From assembly GCA_029934195.1 (NCBI GenBank), contig JAOZMQ010000028.1:1-15175 (forward strand): DNA of 15,175 nt. Direction: 5' to 3'. This document shows, piece by piece, positions 6,428-14,411 of this stretch. Numbering within the stretch: the first letter of the stretch is position 1; every line of letters begins with the position of its first letter. The DNA comes from Candidatus Cloacimonadota bacterium. Its GTDB lineage: Bacteria; Cloacimonadota; Cloacimonadia; Cloacimonadales; JAOZMQ01. Under the pieces are notes generated by a model that saw only the letters and a list, made by a program, of their open reading frames with translations, was not told where the DNA came from and ran no database searches. A program made the position numbers and the translations under genes.

Positions 6428-7204
6428 TTACAAAACTTCTTTCAAATTTTTTATAATATTTGGGATTGTTGATGCTAAAGCAGATTTTAATTGTTTCATT
6501 ATTTCTAAATCTGGCTTACCTGTCCATTCATCCATAAATATCTTTTTAAACTCAATTGAAATACAACAACCTGTTTCTGGAAATGTATTATGAACCCATC
6601 TTGCAAATGGACCTCCTGGGAATTTCACATCAAATCGAGTATCAAAACTTCTTCCATTAATAGAAAATTCCGAGAGATCATTTCCCAAAACAGATATTAG
6701 ATTTGTCCATTTTGGAGGGATATTACTTGTTCCAAGATTTATTTCTGGATTTTCTTCAATCGGATCAAAATCAGCTTCAGGACCATTACGCCGGTGATTA
6801 TACGAATGAATATCATAGACAAAAAAAGTACCAAAAGATTTTTCCATTTCTTTGAAAAAGATCTCAGTTCTTCGGTAAAAAGTATCATAATCTTTTAGGG
6901 ATTTTTCAATCATTTCTTTAGAAGGTGATTTTTTTCTCACAGATAATCCCCAAGCGTCATTTGGTTTAAGATAAACGGCTTTTGAGCGATTCCTATTAAC
7001 ATCAACTTGAAATCTACTGGTATAATTTATAATACGATTACCAGTAATTTCAGTAAAATATTCTGTAAATGGATCTTCCTCTCGTAATTGGTCAGCTTCA
7101 GAAATTCCAATGTTATCTTTAAAATCCAAATCTAAATCATGTCCATTATGAATTGCAGTACAAATAATTGGAATTTTATAATCAAAGTTAAAAATAGAAT
7201 TCAT
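6428..7204 (-). CDS. N-formylglutamate amidohydrolase-like protein
   Basis: 258 residues of the FGase family (peptidase M14-like fold, zinc-dependent). The classical member releases formate from N-formyl-L-glutamate in histidine degradation, but many homologues have other, unknown amide substrates. Visible conserved blocks are AIHNGHD (17-23, His19 probable zinc ligand), REEDPFTEYF (41-50), SRFQVDVNRNR (63-73, with the family's Asp/Asn-Arg signature), VYDIHSYNHRR (129-139, His133) and a C-terminal CCISIEF block. GAGG lies 6 bases before the ATG. It follows the phosphodiesterase gene by 25 bp on the same strand, so the two are probably one transcript. No hut genes are nearby, which weakens a histidine-degradation role. 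Confidence 0.85.
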   Translation of the reverse strand: MNSIFNFDYKIPIICTAIHNGHDLDLDFKDNIGISEADQLREEDPFTEYFTEITGNRIINYTSRFQVDVNRNRSKAVYLKPNDAWGLSVRKKSPSKEMIEKSLKDYDTFYRRTEIFFKEMEKSFGTFFVYDIHSYNHRRNGPEADFDPIEENPEINLGTSNIPPKWTNLISVLGNDLSEFSINGRSFDTRFDVKFPGGPFARWVHNTFPETGCCISIEFKKIFMDEWTGKPDLEIMKQLKSALASTIPNIIKNLKEVL

Positions 7205-7229
7205 TTTTTCCTCAGACTTTTTGGGTTGT

Positions 7230-8384
7230 TTATTGAATAATGATTAAAGGAACTAACATCTCAGTTTTAGATAAACCACCATGATAGCCAATAAATGAGG
7301 TTTCATTTTCTGAAATTTGAGGGTCATGAAAAACGTAATTATCTTTCATTATTAGTATGAAATCGCCAATTCTATCTCGTAGTTTTGAATTTTCTTTATA
7401 TAGACCAAATAAATTCATTTTAATTGCTTCATCTGCTGATAAAATATCACAAGAGTAAAATAAATTTTCACGAATATATTTTTTGAAATCATCAACTTTT
7501 GCCACTTTAACATAACAATATGGTGTTCTTGGTTCACCAGATAAAGCAAAATGCAGACATTCTTTCAATTTAGGATGATCTTTCATTTTGATTATTTTTT
7601 CTGGTTCAGTGTTTAATAGCCCGTGATCAGCAGTAATAACAATAGTAGTGTTTTTATCTTTTACAGAATTATAAATTTTTTCCACCATTCCCTCTAATTC
7701 TTTAAAGTGATTATTAATTTCTTTAGAACCAACTCCGTGAATATGGCTTAATTTGTCGAATAATGACCAATATCCGTAAATAAATTTTTCTTCATCATCA
7801 ATACTAACAGAATTAATAATTTTCTCTGCAAAATCATCCAAGTCTGAATAACCAATTTTAGTTGTTCCTGTTGAGATAAAATTATTATAATCTGTATTAA
7901 TCAGTGCTTGAGGTGTAATATAAATGCAATTTCTATTTAGATTTTCAAAAATAGTGGGAAAATTAAATATTTTTTCAGGAGCAATATTGGATTGTGAATA
8001 TGTTTTATCACCAAAACGGGGACTAAATGGAAGAATTACAGAGGTACAGCCTAACTCTTTTAGAAAGACGAACCAACCAGTCATAGCATGCTCTTGAGTG
8101 GAAAGTCCACTTGCAAACGATGTAATTGCAGCAGCTGTTGTAGAAGGAAAAACAGAAGTTATTTCAGTTTTTAAGAATCTATTAAAGATAGATTCTTTGT
8201 TACGAGTTCTTAAATATTCAGCTCCTAAACCATCAATGATAAGAAAAATTAATTTTTTTTTGTTTGAAAGAGGATTATTTTTTAGATAATCTAATTGTGG
8301 ATAAATAGGTTTTGATCCCATTTGCAACATTAAAGAACTAACCAAATTCACGATGCAATTTCCATTGTATTCCGGTTTGTACAT
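7230..8384 (-). CDS. AlkP-superfamily type I phosphodiesterase/pyrophosphatase
   Basis: 384 residues of the alkaline-phosphatase superfamily (Phosphodiest branch), which hydrolyse phosphodiester, pyrophosphate or phosphonate bonds at a two-zinc site. Likely ligands and nucleophile in order are Asp51 (LIIDGLG), Thr82 or Thr83 (FPSTTAAA, nucleophile), Asp210 and His214 (LFDKLSHIHG), Asp253-His254 (TADHG) and His368 (YHGG). No signal peptide is obvious, so a cytoplasmic location is likely. The ATG at 8384 is preferred because GAGG sits 7 bases before it; an ATG four codons upstream (8396) overlaps that site and has no SD. It is the first gene of a pair with the FGase-like gene. The substrate cannot be read from the sequence. 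Confidence 0.88.
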   Translation of the reverse strand: MYKPEYNGNCIVNLVSSLMLQMGSKPIYPQLDYLKNNPLSNKKKLIFLIIDGLGAEYLRTRNKESIFNRFLKTEITSVFPSTTAAAITSFASGLSTQEHAMTGWFVFLKELGCTSVILPFSPRFGDKTYSQSNIAPEKIFNFPTIFENLNRNCIYITPQALINTDYNNFISTGTTKIGYSDLDDFAEKIINSVSIDDEEKFIYGYWSLFDKLSHIHGVGSKEINNHFKELEGMVEKIYNSVKDKNTTIVITADHGLLNTEPEKIIKMKDHPKLKECLHFALSGEPRTPYCYVKVAKVDDFKKYIRENLFYSCDILSADEAIKMNLFGLYKENSKLRDRIGDFILIMKDNYVFHDPQISENETSFIGYHGGLSKTEMLVPLIIIQ

Positions 8385-8479
8385 TGATAACCTCATTTAT
8401 TTTTATACTGTACATTTTTCTAAAGGCATGTTTTTTTGTCAAACCTAAAGACAGAACATCTGATCTCATTGTACTAAAA

Positions 8480-8625
8480 TAGTGTCAATTCAAGCTTGAA
8501 AACCCCTCTTAATCTCCCCTACCAAGGGGAGAAACCTTAATCCCCCTTGATAGGGGGAATGCGAACGAGTACGTTCGGAAAAGGGGGTTTATCTTTTGCG
8601 TCATTTGAAACTTGACTTAACACTA
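8480..8625. repeat. Nested palindromic element with three hairpins
   Basis: The outer arms TAGTGTCAATTCAAGCTTG (from 8480) and the segment ending CTTGACTTAACACTA (8625) are inverse with a few mismatches. The next arm, AAACCCC (8500-8506), pairs with GGGGTTT (8584-8590). Inside are three hairpins: TCTCCCC/GGGGAGA (8513-8532), TCCCCC/GGGGGA (8541-8558) and CGAACG/CGTTCG (8562-8577). The predicted fold is a closed multi-branch junction. It lies upstream of the divergently read region around the phosphodiesterase gene and is not coding. It is probably a mobile palindromic repeat. Confidence 0.7.
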
Positions 8626-8796
8626 ATACCTGAACAAGAAAAGGATAACCACCGGATTTACGCGAAGTTACGCGGATTTAAGAGAATAGATAATAGACGA
8701 AAAATAGCGAGAAATTACAAATATTAGGATGAGTTTAAATTTATTCTTTTAAATCCGTGCTAATCCGGTGCAATCAGTGGCTTTTTTCTTTTCGTT
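8626..8796 (-). repeat. MITE-like palindromic element, copy 2 (inverted)
   Basis: Read on the - strand it repeats the element at 77-280: TGAACGAAAAG, GCCACTGATTGCACCGGAT, AGAATAAATTTAAACT, TATTTGTAATTTCTCGCT, TATTCTCTTAAATCCGCG and TTATCCTTTTC. It is shorter by an internal ~45 bases. CCTGAACAAGAAAAGG at the left end mirrors CTTTTCGTTCAAATACT at the right. The remaining 8797-8906 shows nothing recognisable. Confidence 0.75.
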
Positions 8797-8906
8797 CAAA
8801 TACTAAACTATTAGTTTTCACTACCGAATAAATCAATACGGTTTCAAGTTTCTATTTTGATTCTTATGGGATTTAATTATTTTTTAAACTCTTTTGTAAT
8901 TATTAC

Positions 8907-11075
8907 TTACTCTGCCAAAATTCCAAACAGCATTATTGCAGGTGCGATTGTTTCCCAAACGGTAAATTCTGAATGTAATGGTATTAATTCAGTATCATAA
9001 ATTTTGTAAAGTTGTGGTACTTTTTCAAAATTCGGATAAGTGGGAAATTTATCTTGAAGCCAATGTTTTCTTTTTCCGACAGGAGCATAAATCCAAATTC
9101 CAGGAACTGGTTCAGAAATGTTATCATTCATAGAATCTAAATGTAAAGGATGTTTTATGTGGTTATTACCTATACCGGAGGACATTATTTTCCCTGTAGG
9201 ATTTGCACCAAGACAAAAATCAGCAGACAAAATAATCCAATTATAAAGGTTTTCATCTTTTGTAATCAGCCAAGCCAAAATCAATAAATCCATTTGCCTT
9301 ACAGAGCCAGTTCCATATCCGTAAGCAGAATATGGATGTTTGAAATGCTTGTAGCCATTTCTATCATTTTTGAGAATGGTATTCCATTTTTGTTGTATTT
9401 TGTGTTGCAAATTTTCTTTTTGACTTTCTGTAAAAAAGGAATTATTAGAATTGCAGAATGTATAAGCAAACCAGAGATGTGTACTGTTTAAAAAATCTAA
9501 CTTTTCAATATTATTAATAATTGGTTGAATAAATTGTAGATATTTTGGATTTGCTGAAATATCCAATAGCCTAAGAGCAGCAGTGGCAATAATGATTTCC
9601 TGATTGAATTTTTGAGGTGGAAATTTCTGAGTTCCAATTTCAAAAGCTTCTTGGCTACTTTTTTCATATTCATTAGCTTTGTGTAATTCATTCATTTCGT
9701 AAAAAATCTTTGATAAATGAGCAGTTCCAATAGCGTAATAAAAACAGGAAAGCCCCGTGACAGAAAGCAAAGCATAAGTATTCGTTTCGTTGGAAGAATT
9801 AGTTAGCCAATTATTTCCTGATTGGTGTTGTGGATGTGAATTTGATTCTGAACCGGAAGGAATTCCTCCATCTCGCCATTGATTTTGTTTGTAGAAAGAA
9901 AAAAGAAATTCAGTTTCATCAATGATATCGGGAATAGAATTATTAGATTCCGGTAAATTAAATGTTCTTTTTTGAAAAACATTTTTATTCTCATCAAAAA
10001 CTGTTAGCAAATATTCAGCAATTATTAAGTGTTCCGGTTTTCTATCAAAATCTCCGGCATCATGATATCCACCTGAAACTTGTCTAAATTCTTTGATTTC
10101 TTTTTCAAGAAATTTATCTACTTCTGCGAAAATATTTTCCGGCAAATTCCAAGAATCTCCAAAAGAATATTCTGGCATTACTTGTAAAATAGAATGTTGT
10201 TTACACGCTGGACGTATCCATTTAGTAAACTCTTTATCCAAAGTAATTCCGCATCGTTGATGATACAAAACTCGAAATGTCTTTTCTAATGGTTCATTTA
10301 AAATATTATTGTTTACTTCAAAAGTTAATGAACGTCCAATTCCCGGAATTTTGATAAAAAATTTACCTTTAGTTAAAGATGAAATATCCATTCGATAGAG
10401 ATTTTCACCAGAAAAATTCTCTTTATATGCTCCTTCATCTTTTATTTTAGAAGAATGAACAAGCTCCAATTTTTTAGAAAAGACCAATTTTTTATCATCA
10501 GCGTTGATAATATTGAAAATTTGTTTTTTTGTACTCAAAGCACCGGCTGTTCCGAGCCACTTTCCAAAATAAGCGTATTTTATTTTGGCTTTTTCAAGAT
10601 AACCAAGTTGATTGATTTTTATAGATTCACAGAAATTTTTGTCTGTATTCCACACAAATTCAATACAATGATTTGTTTCTCCAAAAGAAAATTCAATAAT
10701 ATATTTTGTACCTTCAACAAAGTCTTGTTTTTTTTTGAGAAAAATATTTATTCTATATGAAGCTTTTTTATATGGTTTAGGTTTAGAAAATATCTGTTCC
10801 GGATAGAAATAATATCCCATTTTATCAATTGAAGAAAGATTGTTATTCTCAGTAAGAAATATTTTTGATTTTTTATAATATTGAGTAAATTTTTCAGTAT
10901 TAGTTCCTGTAGATATTAGGAAATTTACTCCAATAACCTTCTCTGAATAAATTGATATCTTTGCGTCATTCATATTACAATCTACTAAATTTAGTGATTG
11001 TGAAAATATTTTATGAATTGGGATACATAAAAATATCATAATAAAGAGAAATCTAATCTGTCTGTTTTGATTCAT
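8907..11075 (-). CDS. Secreted glycoside hydrolase family 9 enzyme (endoglucanase-type)
   Basis: 722 residues. Residues 1-25 form a signal peptide (hydrophobic FLFIMIFLCIPI core, cleavage near FSQ), so the protein is exported. A beta-rich segment (~27-145) precedes the N-terminal Ig-like cellulase domain, which starts at IKINQLGYLEKAKIKYAYF (152-170) and runs to ~255. The GH9 (alpha/alpha)6 barrel follows: SGGYHDAGDFDR (334-345; Asp339 and Asp342 match the catalytic base pair), RDGGIPSGSES, LGANPTGK (622-629) with HPLHLDS in place of the usual HHR, and HSEFTVWETIAP near the end (Glu703 probable acid). GH9 enzymes cleave beta-1,4-glucans or related beta-glucans by inversion. No carbohydrate-binding module, dockerin or sorting domain is seen. 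GAGG precedes the ATG. It sits 51 bp after a small exported-protein gene on the same strand. Confidence 0.92.
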   Translation of the reverse strand: MNQNRQIRFLFIMIFLCIPIHKIFSQSLNLVDCNMNDAKISIYSEKVIGVNFLISTGTNTEKFTQYYKKSKIFLTENNNLSSIDKMGYYFYPEQIFSKPKPYKKASYRINIFLKKKQDFVEGTKYIIEFSFGETNHCIEFVWNTDKNFCESIKINQLGYLEKAKIKYAYFGKWLGTAGALSTKKQIFNIINADDKKLVFSKKLELVHSSKIKDEGAYKENFSGENLYRMDISSLTKGKFFIKIPGIGRSLTFEVNNNILNEPLEKTFRVLYHQRCGITLDKEFTKWIRPACKQHSILQVMPEYSFGDSWNLPENIFAEVDKFLEKEIKEFRQVSGGYHDAGDFDRKPEHLIIAEYLLTVFDENKNVFQKRTFNLPESNNSIPDIIDETEFLFSFYKQNQWRDGGIPSGSESNSHPQHQSGNNWLTNSSNETNTYALLSVTGLSCFYYAIGTAHLSKIFYEMNELHKANEYEKSSQEAFEIGTQKFPPQKFNQEIIIATAALRLLDISANPKYLQFIQPIINNIEKLDFLNSTHLWFAYTFCNSNNSFFTESQKENLQHKIQQKWNTILKNDRNGYKHFKHPYSAYGYGTGSVRQMDLLILAWLITKDENLYNWIILSADFCLGANPTGKIMSSGIGNNHIKHPLHLDSMNDNISEPVPGIWIYAPVGKRKHWLQDKFPTYPNFEKVPQLYKIYDTELIPLHSEFTVWETIAPAIMLFGILAE

Positions 11076-11126
11076 AAATCCTCATTTAAACATTGATAAA
11101 ATATTGAAAATTCAGAATATCTTACC

Positions 11127-11411
11127 TCATATTCTGTTAAACTTAGCATAATGTGAGGTCAATTGTTCTGAAATTTCTTTCTTTAACTTTTCAATATTCT
11201 GCATTGCAATTTTTAATTCTTCGGTAAATATTTGTAGTGAATCGAGATGACAAAGCGGGTTCAAAATATGTTTTCGCTCAGAATCGATTTCGGTTAAAAT
11301 TCTTTTGAAATATAAGTAATTACTTTGAACTTTTTCTTTTTGCTTTAACTTATTTGCTGATAATGTTGAAATTATTAGAAATAAAAATATTAGAATTACT
11401 TCTTTTTTCAT
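11127..11411 (-). CDS. Small exported helical protein, unknown function
   Basis: 94 residues, not recognised. MKKEVILIFLFLIISTLSA is a good signal peptide (cleavage near residue 19), so the product is probably periplasmic or secreted. The mature part is charged and helical (heptad-like FTEELKIAMQNIEKLKKEI) with one Cys. The ATG at 11411 is preferred because GGAGA lies just upstream; the open frame continues 36 codons further to 11519, but that part has no SD and reads across a promoter-like segment. It lies 51 bp before the GH9 gene and is probably co-transcribed. It could be a helper or chaperone for the enzyme, but nothing in the sequence proves that. Confidence 0.7.
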   Translation of the reverse strand: MKKEVILIFLFLIISTLSANKLKQKEKVQSNYLYFKRILTEIDSERKHILNPLCHLDSLQIFTEELKIAMQNIEKLKKEISEQLTSHYAKFNRI

Positions 11412-11459
11412 CTTTCTCCTTTTATTCTCTGCTTTTGATATTGCTCTTTTGTGTATAAT

Positions 11460-11480
11460 GTCACCTGCCTGCTCGGTGAC
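11460..11480 (-). other. Leader hairpin upstream of the small exported-protein gene
   Basis: GTCACC (11460-11465) pairs with GGTGAC (11475-11480) around a 9-base loop. It would lie in the 5' leader of the - strand transcript, about 50 bases before the start. Its role is unknown. Confidence 0.35.
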
Positions 11481-11490
11481 CACAAGGAGG

Positions 11491-11519
11491 CAAATATCAC
11501 ACATATCTCTAAAAGTCAA
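11491..11519 (-). promoter_or_regulatory. Candidate sigma-70-type promoter for the exported protein-GH9 pair
   Basis: On the - strand TTGACT (11519-11514) is followed after exactly 17 bases by TATTTG (11496-11491). The -35 is close to consensus and the -10 is poor; a TGTGATATT extended -10 variant overlaps it. Its position, about 80 bases before the start codon, fits. Confidence 0.4.
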
Positions 11520-11654
11520 TATTTATAATGAAAGCAATCTCAAATATATTATCTATTACAGATTTACCTAATAGATTTAACAAAAAAAAATATCACCGAA
11601 TTTAACAATATAAAAAGCAGGATTTTAAATTTCTTAGAAATTTTTGTAATATTT

Positions 11655-11690
11655 AGAACCTGAACGATAAAGGAATTTTTATCCATGAAT
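11655..11690 (-). repeat. Partial inverted copy of dispersed repeat R
   Basis: Read on the - strand it gives TTCATGGATAAAAATTCC, then TTTATCGTTCAGG, matching the right half of repeat R at 9-63 and 6347-6403. I see no partner inverted end nearby, so it looks like a solo end. The rest of 11520-11814 is AT-rich without other recognisable content. Confidence 0.6.
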
Positions 11691-11791
11691 GGAGTGAAAT
11701 TAATGAAAAAAGAGTCATTGGAAAATTAGATTTGGATTAAATCAACAGGCTCATTTATGAAAGTTAATTTTAATTTTCTCCTTTTCCGATT

Positions 11792-11797
11792 ATAATA
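11792..11797 (+). promoter_or_regulatory. Candidate -10 box before the AAA+ ATPase gene
   Basis: A perfect TATAAT lies 18 bases before the start. A similar segment, TTATAATATAATAAATCA, precedes the zinc-protein gene, and both run straight into GAGG-type sites. No clear -35 is seen. Transcription from here would give a very short leader. In DNA this AT-rich a chance match is likely. Confidence 0.3.
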
Positions 11798-11814
11798 AAA
11801 TCAGGAGGAAAGAA

Positions 11815-13653
11815 ATGAAACCATATAAGCTTCTTTTTAAAATTAACCGATTAATCGCCGACAAGAATAAGGGAGTAGATTTAGATTCTTCAATAGATAA
11901 ATTTATAAAGTTGAAACAAATTCAACCTTATAAGCTTGATGTTTTTGATGTAAAAATTATTGCGTATTTATGGTCTGAAATTCTAAAGACATCAAGAAGA
12001 TATACCGACCTGTTCGATATTCTTGGCAAAGTAATAAATTCAAAAAGTGTACAGATTGAGTATTTAGAAAATATTATCACTCTTCTTAAAAAAGAGGTTC
12101 TATATTCATCAACCAAAGAAGTCATAATTAAAAAACATGGGTTCAATCGAGTAAACGCTTCAGTAACTTACAAAAAACGAGAATTGATTGATTCTGATTT
12201 GGAGTTCCATTGGGATTTTCTTCAACTGATTCTTGATGAAAAAGATGAGATTAAATTAGATGTCAACATACCTTATGAAAATAACAAAGAATTCCTTGAT
12301 GATTGGTTTTCATATCTTGATGAACTGCAAATCTTCACAAATAATAATTTTCATGATCGAAGAAAAAACAAACGATTGGAAAACTATGAAGTCAAAGAAT
12401 ATCTCAGAGTTGTTGATCTGAAAAAAAGATTAGAAACCAGATTAAGCAAGACAGAACAAATACTCCCATTCAACGATCTTGTTGAAGAATATCAATTAGA
12501 TGAAAAGGAGTCTATAATCCTCATGTATTTGGTTAAAACAGAAATGGAAGGTTATTTTTGTAGAATTGATGATATTATTAAATTGATAAGCATGGATTAT
12601 CATGAAACATATACTAATAAGCAATATGTGTCATCTGAGGCAAATCTTGTTCGGAATAATCTTATAGAAATCCCTGAAAATACATTCTTTTTATCCCAAA
12701 CAAATGATGTTAAAGTCTCCCCTGAAATCTTGAGAAGAATTATTCATAAAACTCCTGTAAACGATGAAGAGCGTCTAAAACAAATTCTGCGAGGAAATGA
12801 CATGTTTACTCTTATACGACCATCTCAAACATTTGATCAACTTATTCTTCCAAAAGAGATAAAGAAAACGATAAAAACCTCTTTAATGCAATACAAAAAA
12901 TCGGTAAACTCTATCTTGCAATCATGGGGTTTATTCGATGAAAATACAGAGACTGTTGGAGTTCAGGGAAAGTCCGAACCAGGAATGCTGATGTTATTTT
13001 ATGGAAAACCCGGAACAGGTAAAACTTTTACTGCCGGAGTAATTGCAAACTCATTGGGAAGGGATCTCCTCGTTACTGACATTAGCAGAATTAAATCAAA
13101 ATGGGTTGGTGATAGTGAAAAGAACATAAGAAAATTATTTGCAACATATGAAAGAATTGTAAGAAGAGTTGAAAAACCACCAGTTTTATTATTGAATGAA
13201 GCTGACCAGTTTTTAGCTAAAAGGATAACTAACTCTCAAAGCTCTGTAGATAACATGCTCAATTCAATGCAGAACCTTCTTTTGGAAGCTTTTGAGAAAC
13301 TCAAGGGATTTCTAATCGCTACCACTAATTTGCACAATAATTTTGATGAAGCATTCAGCAGAAGATTCCACCTTAAACTTGAACTTCCCATACCAACAGC
13401 TTCAGAAAGATTAGAATTATGGAAAACACAATTACCAGATAAAATTCCAGGATACAAAGATATTGCATTTGATGAACTTGCTAAGAATTATACTCTTACA
13501 GGTGGTCAGATAAAAGTTGTTATTAGAAATGCCTGTACTGAAGCAGCATCAAGAAATATTCCTTTGCTAACTCAATCTGATTTAGTTAAATTTTGTCTTT
13601 TGGAAGATTCATCTGCTTTTGATAAAAACAATAGAAGAATTATTGGATTTTAA
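11815..13653 (+). CDS. AAA+ ATPase with long N-terminal region
   Basis: 612 residues. The first ~340 are a helical N-terminal region of unknown role with no recognised motif. The AAA+ module follows: Walker A GKPGTGKT (397-404), Walker B VLLLNEAD (457-464), sensor 1 ATTN (Asn505), an FSRRF arginine-finger region (514-518) and a GGQIKVVI sensor-2 helix (563-570). The core is of the classic CDC48/SpoVK-like type, so it probably forms hexamers that remodel or unfold proteins. Walker B has Asn461 where Asp is usual. I recall NEAD forms in a bacterial AAA subgroup, so ATPase loss should not be assumed. AGGAGG at ideal spacing supports the start. It heads a group of three same-strand genes. Its substrate is unknown. 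Confidence 0.92.
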   Translation: MKPYKLLFKINRLIADKNKGVDLDSSIDKFIKLKQIQPYKLDVFDVKIIAYLWSEILKTSRRYTDLFDILGKVINSKSVQIEYLENIITLLKKEVLYSSTKEVIIKKHGFNRVNASVTYKKRELIDSDLEFHWDFLQLILDEKDEIKLDVNIPYENNKEFLDDWFSYLDELQIFTNNNFHDRRKNKRLENYEVKEYLRVVDLKKRLETRLSKTEQILPFNDLVEEYQLDEKESIILMYLVKTEMEGYFCRIDDIIKLISMDYHETYTNKQYVSSEANLVRNNLIEIPENTFFLSQTNDVKVSPEILRRIIHKTPVNDEERLKQILRGNDMFTLIRPSQTFDQLILPKEIKKTIKTSLMQYKKSVNSILQSWGLFDENTETVGVQGKSEPGMLMLFYGKPGTGKTFTAGVIANSLGRDLLVTDISRIKSKWVGDSEKNIRKLFATYERIVRRVEKPPVLLLNEADQFLAKRITNSQSSVDNMLNSMQNLLLEAFEKLKGFLIATTNLHNNFDEAFSRRFHLKLELPIPTASERLELWKTQLPDKIPGYKDIAFDELAKNYTLTGGQIKVVIRNACTEAASRNIPLLTQSDLVKFCLLEDSSAFDKNNRRIIGF

Positions 13654-13792
13654 AGTTTGTGTATTGGAAATAAGAATGGAGTCGATTGTTTCTTCATATT
13701 GTTTATTGAATTTAGAAACTTGTAACTGCTGAATTAAATATTGATAATTTATAAATTTATTAAACTTCTTTTTAAATCACTTAAATTTTCAT

Positions 13793-13798
13793 TATAAT
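13793..13798 (+). promoter_or_regulatory. Candidate -10 box before the cysteine-rich protein gene
   Basis: TATAAT in the 168-bp gap between the ATPase gene and the next gene, 23 bases before its start. The context resembles that before the ATPase gene. No convincing -35 is present. Confidence 0.3.
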
Positions 13799-13821
13799 AT
13801 AATAAATCATGAGGAGGTAAA

Positions 13822-14265
13822 ATGCTGAAATTAACACCGGGAAAAACCTGTATATTTTGTGGTGAAACAAAGGGACAGAAAATAGTTGCCCAAAAAATAA
13901 GAGGAATGATGGTTACTAAAGAAAGAAATAACGGAATTAAAAATCATAGAATTGAGATCACAAAAGGAGGTCAGACGGAAATTTATTATTTTTCATATTG
14001 GGGATTTGAAGATAAAATGTCTTCAGAAATAATTGATAGAGCAAAACAATTAATCCAAAATCTCAAGCATCCATGGTTTTGTCAGAAGTGTGGTAAGCGG
14101 ATTTGTAGTATTTGTGGAGAGCCAATAAATTATCCTGTAGGAAGCGATATAATATTCGAAAGCGGTTGCACAACACATATTCCTATAATACCCGCAGATT
14201 TAGGTTGCATAAATCAAAAGTGTAAAAAATATCGTAAATTTGATTGGTTTAAAAGTAAAATATAA
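13822..14265 (+). CDS. Cysteine-rich, probable zinc-binding protein, unknown function
   Basis: 147 residues, no recognised family. Cysteine pairs suggest two or more zinc sites: CIFC (Cys10, Cys13) at the N-terminus, then CQKC (87, 90) and CSIC (95, 98), then Cys116 with His119, and Cys129 with Cys134. The N-terminal TCIFCGETKG looks like half of a ClpX-type or rubredoxin-type knuckle, but this is only a resemblance. Between the clusters (~20-80) is a mixed alpha/beta stretch. There is no signal peptide or membrane segment. AGGAGG supports the start. It stands 168 bp after the AAA+ gene and 146 bp before the next gene. An adaptor or substrate role for the ATPase is conceivable, on position alone. 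Confidence 0.75.
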   Translation: MLKLTPGKTCIFCGETKGQKIVAQKIRGMMVTKERNNGIKNHRIEITKGGQTEIYYFSYWGFEDKMSSEIIDRAKQLIQNLKHPWFCQKCGKRICSICGEPINYPVGSDIIFESGCTTHIPIIPADLGCINQKCKKYRKFDWFKSKI

Positions 14266-14271
14266 TAAACT

Positions 14272-14340
14272 AAAAAGCAGGGAGTCTCTCTTCTTTTCAG
14301 AGACTTCCTCGCTTTGTCACAAATCATTCTAACAGGTTGT
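14272..14340 (+). repeat. Hairpin repeat A, copy 1, with conserved tail
   Basis: GCAGGGAGTCTCT (14277-14289) pairs with AGAGACTTCCTCGC (14299-14312). The tail CATTCTAACAGGTT follows, bounded by TCACAA/TTGTGA. The same unit recurs at 14944-15012 in the same orientation. It starts 6 bases after the zinc-protein stop and may also act as its terminator, though no T-tract is present. Confidence 0.8.
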
Positions 14341-14387
14341 GATATTTCGAAGAAGTCTCTACTTCGTGAGGAACTCCTTGAAATATC
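14341..14387 (+). repeat. Hairpin repeat B, copy 1
   Basis: A long imperfect palindrome: GATATTTC (14341-14348) pairs with GAAATATC (14380-14387) outside, and AAGTCTCTAC pairs with GTGAGGAACT inside around TTC. It matches 14906-14943 in the core, while the outer arms differ but still pair. It ends 17 bases before the AGGAGG of the next gene. Confidence 0.8.
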
Positions 14388-14411
14388 GTGAAATAAATTT
14401 AGGAGGTAAAT

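Noticed and set aside
8402..8442. Promoter for the phosphodiesterase operon (TTGACA at 8442-8437 and TATAAA at 8407-8402 on the - strand)
   Set aside because: The spacer is 29 bases, far from the usual 16-18, and no better -10 lies at the right distance.
10455..10760. 101-codon + strand ORF inside the GH9 gene
   Set aside because: It is a shadow of the well-supported GH9 reading frame, with no SD and a Phe/Ile-rich composition typical of antisense frames in AT-rich DNA.
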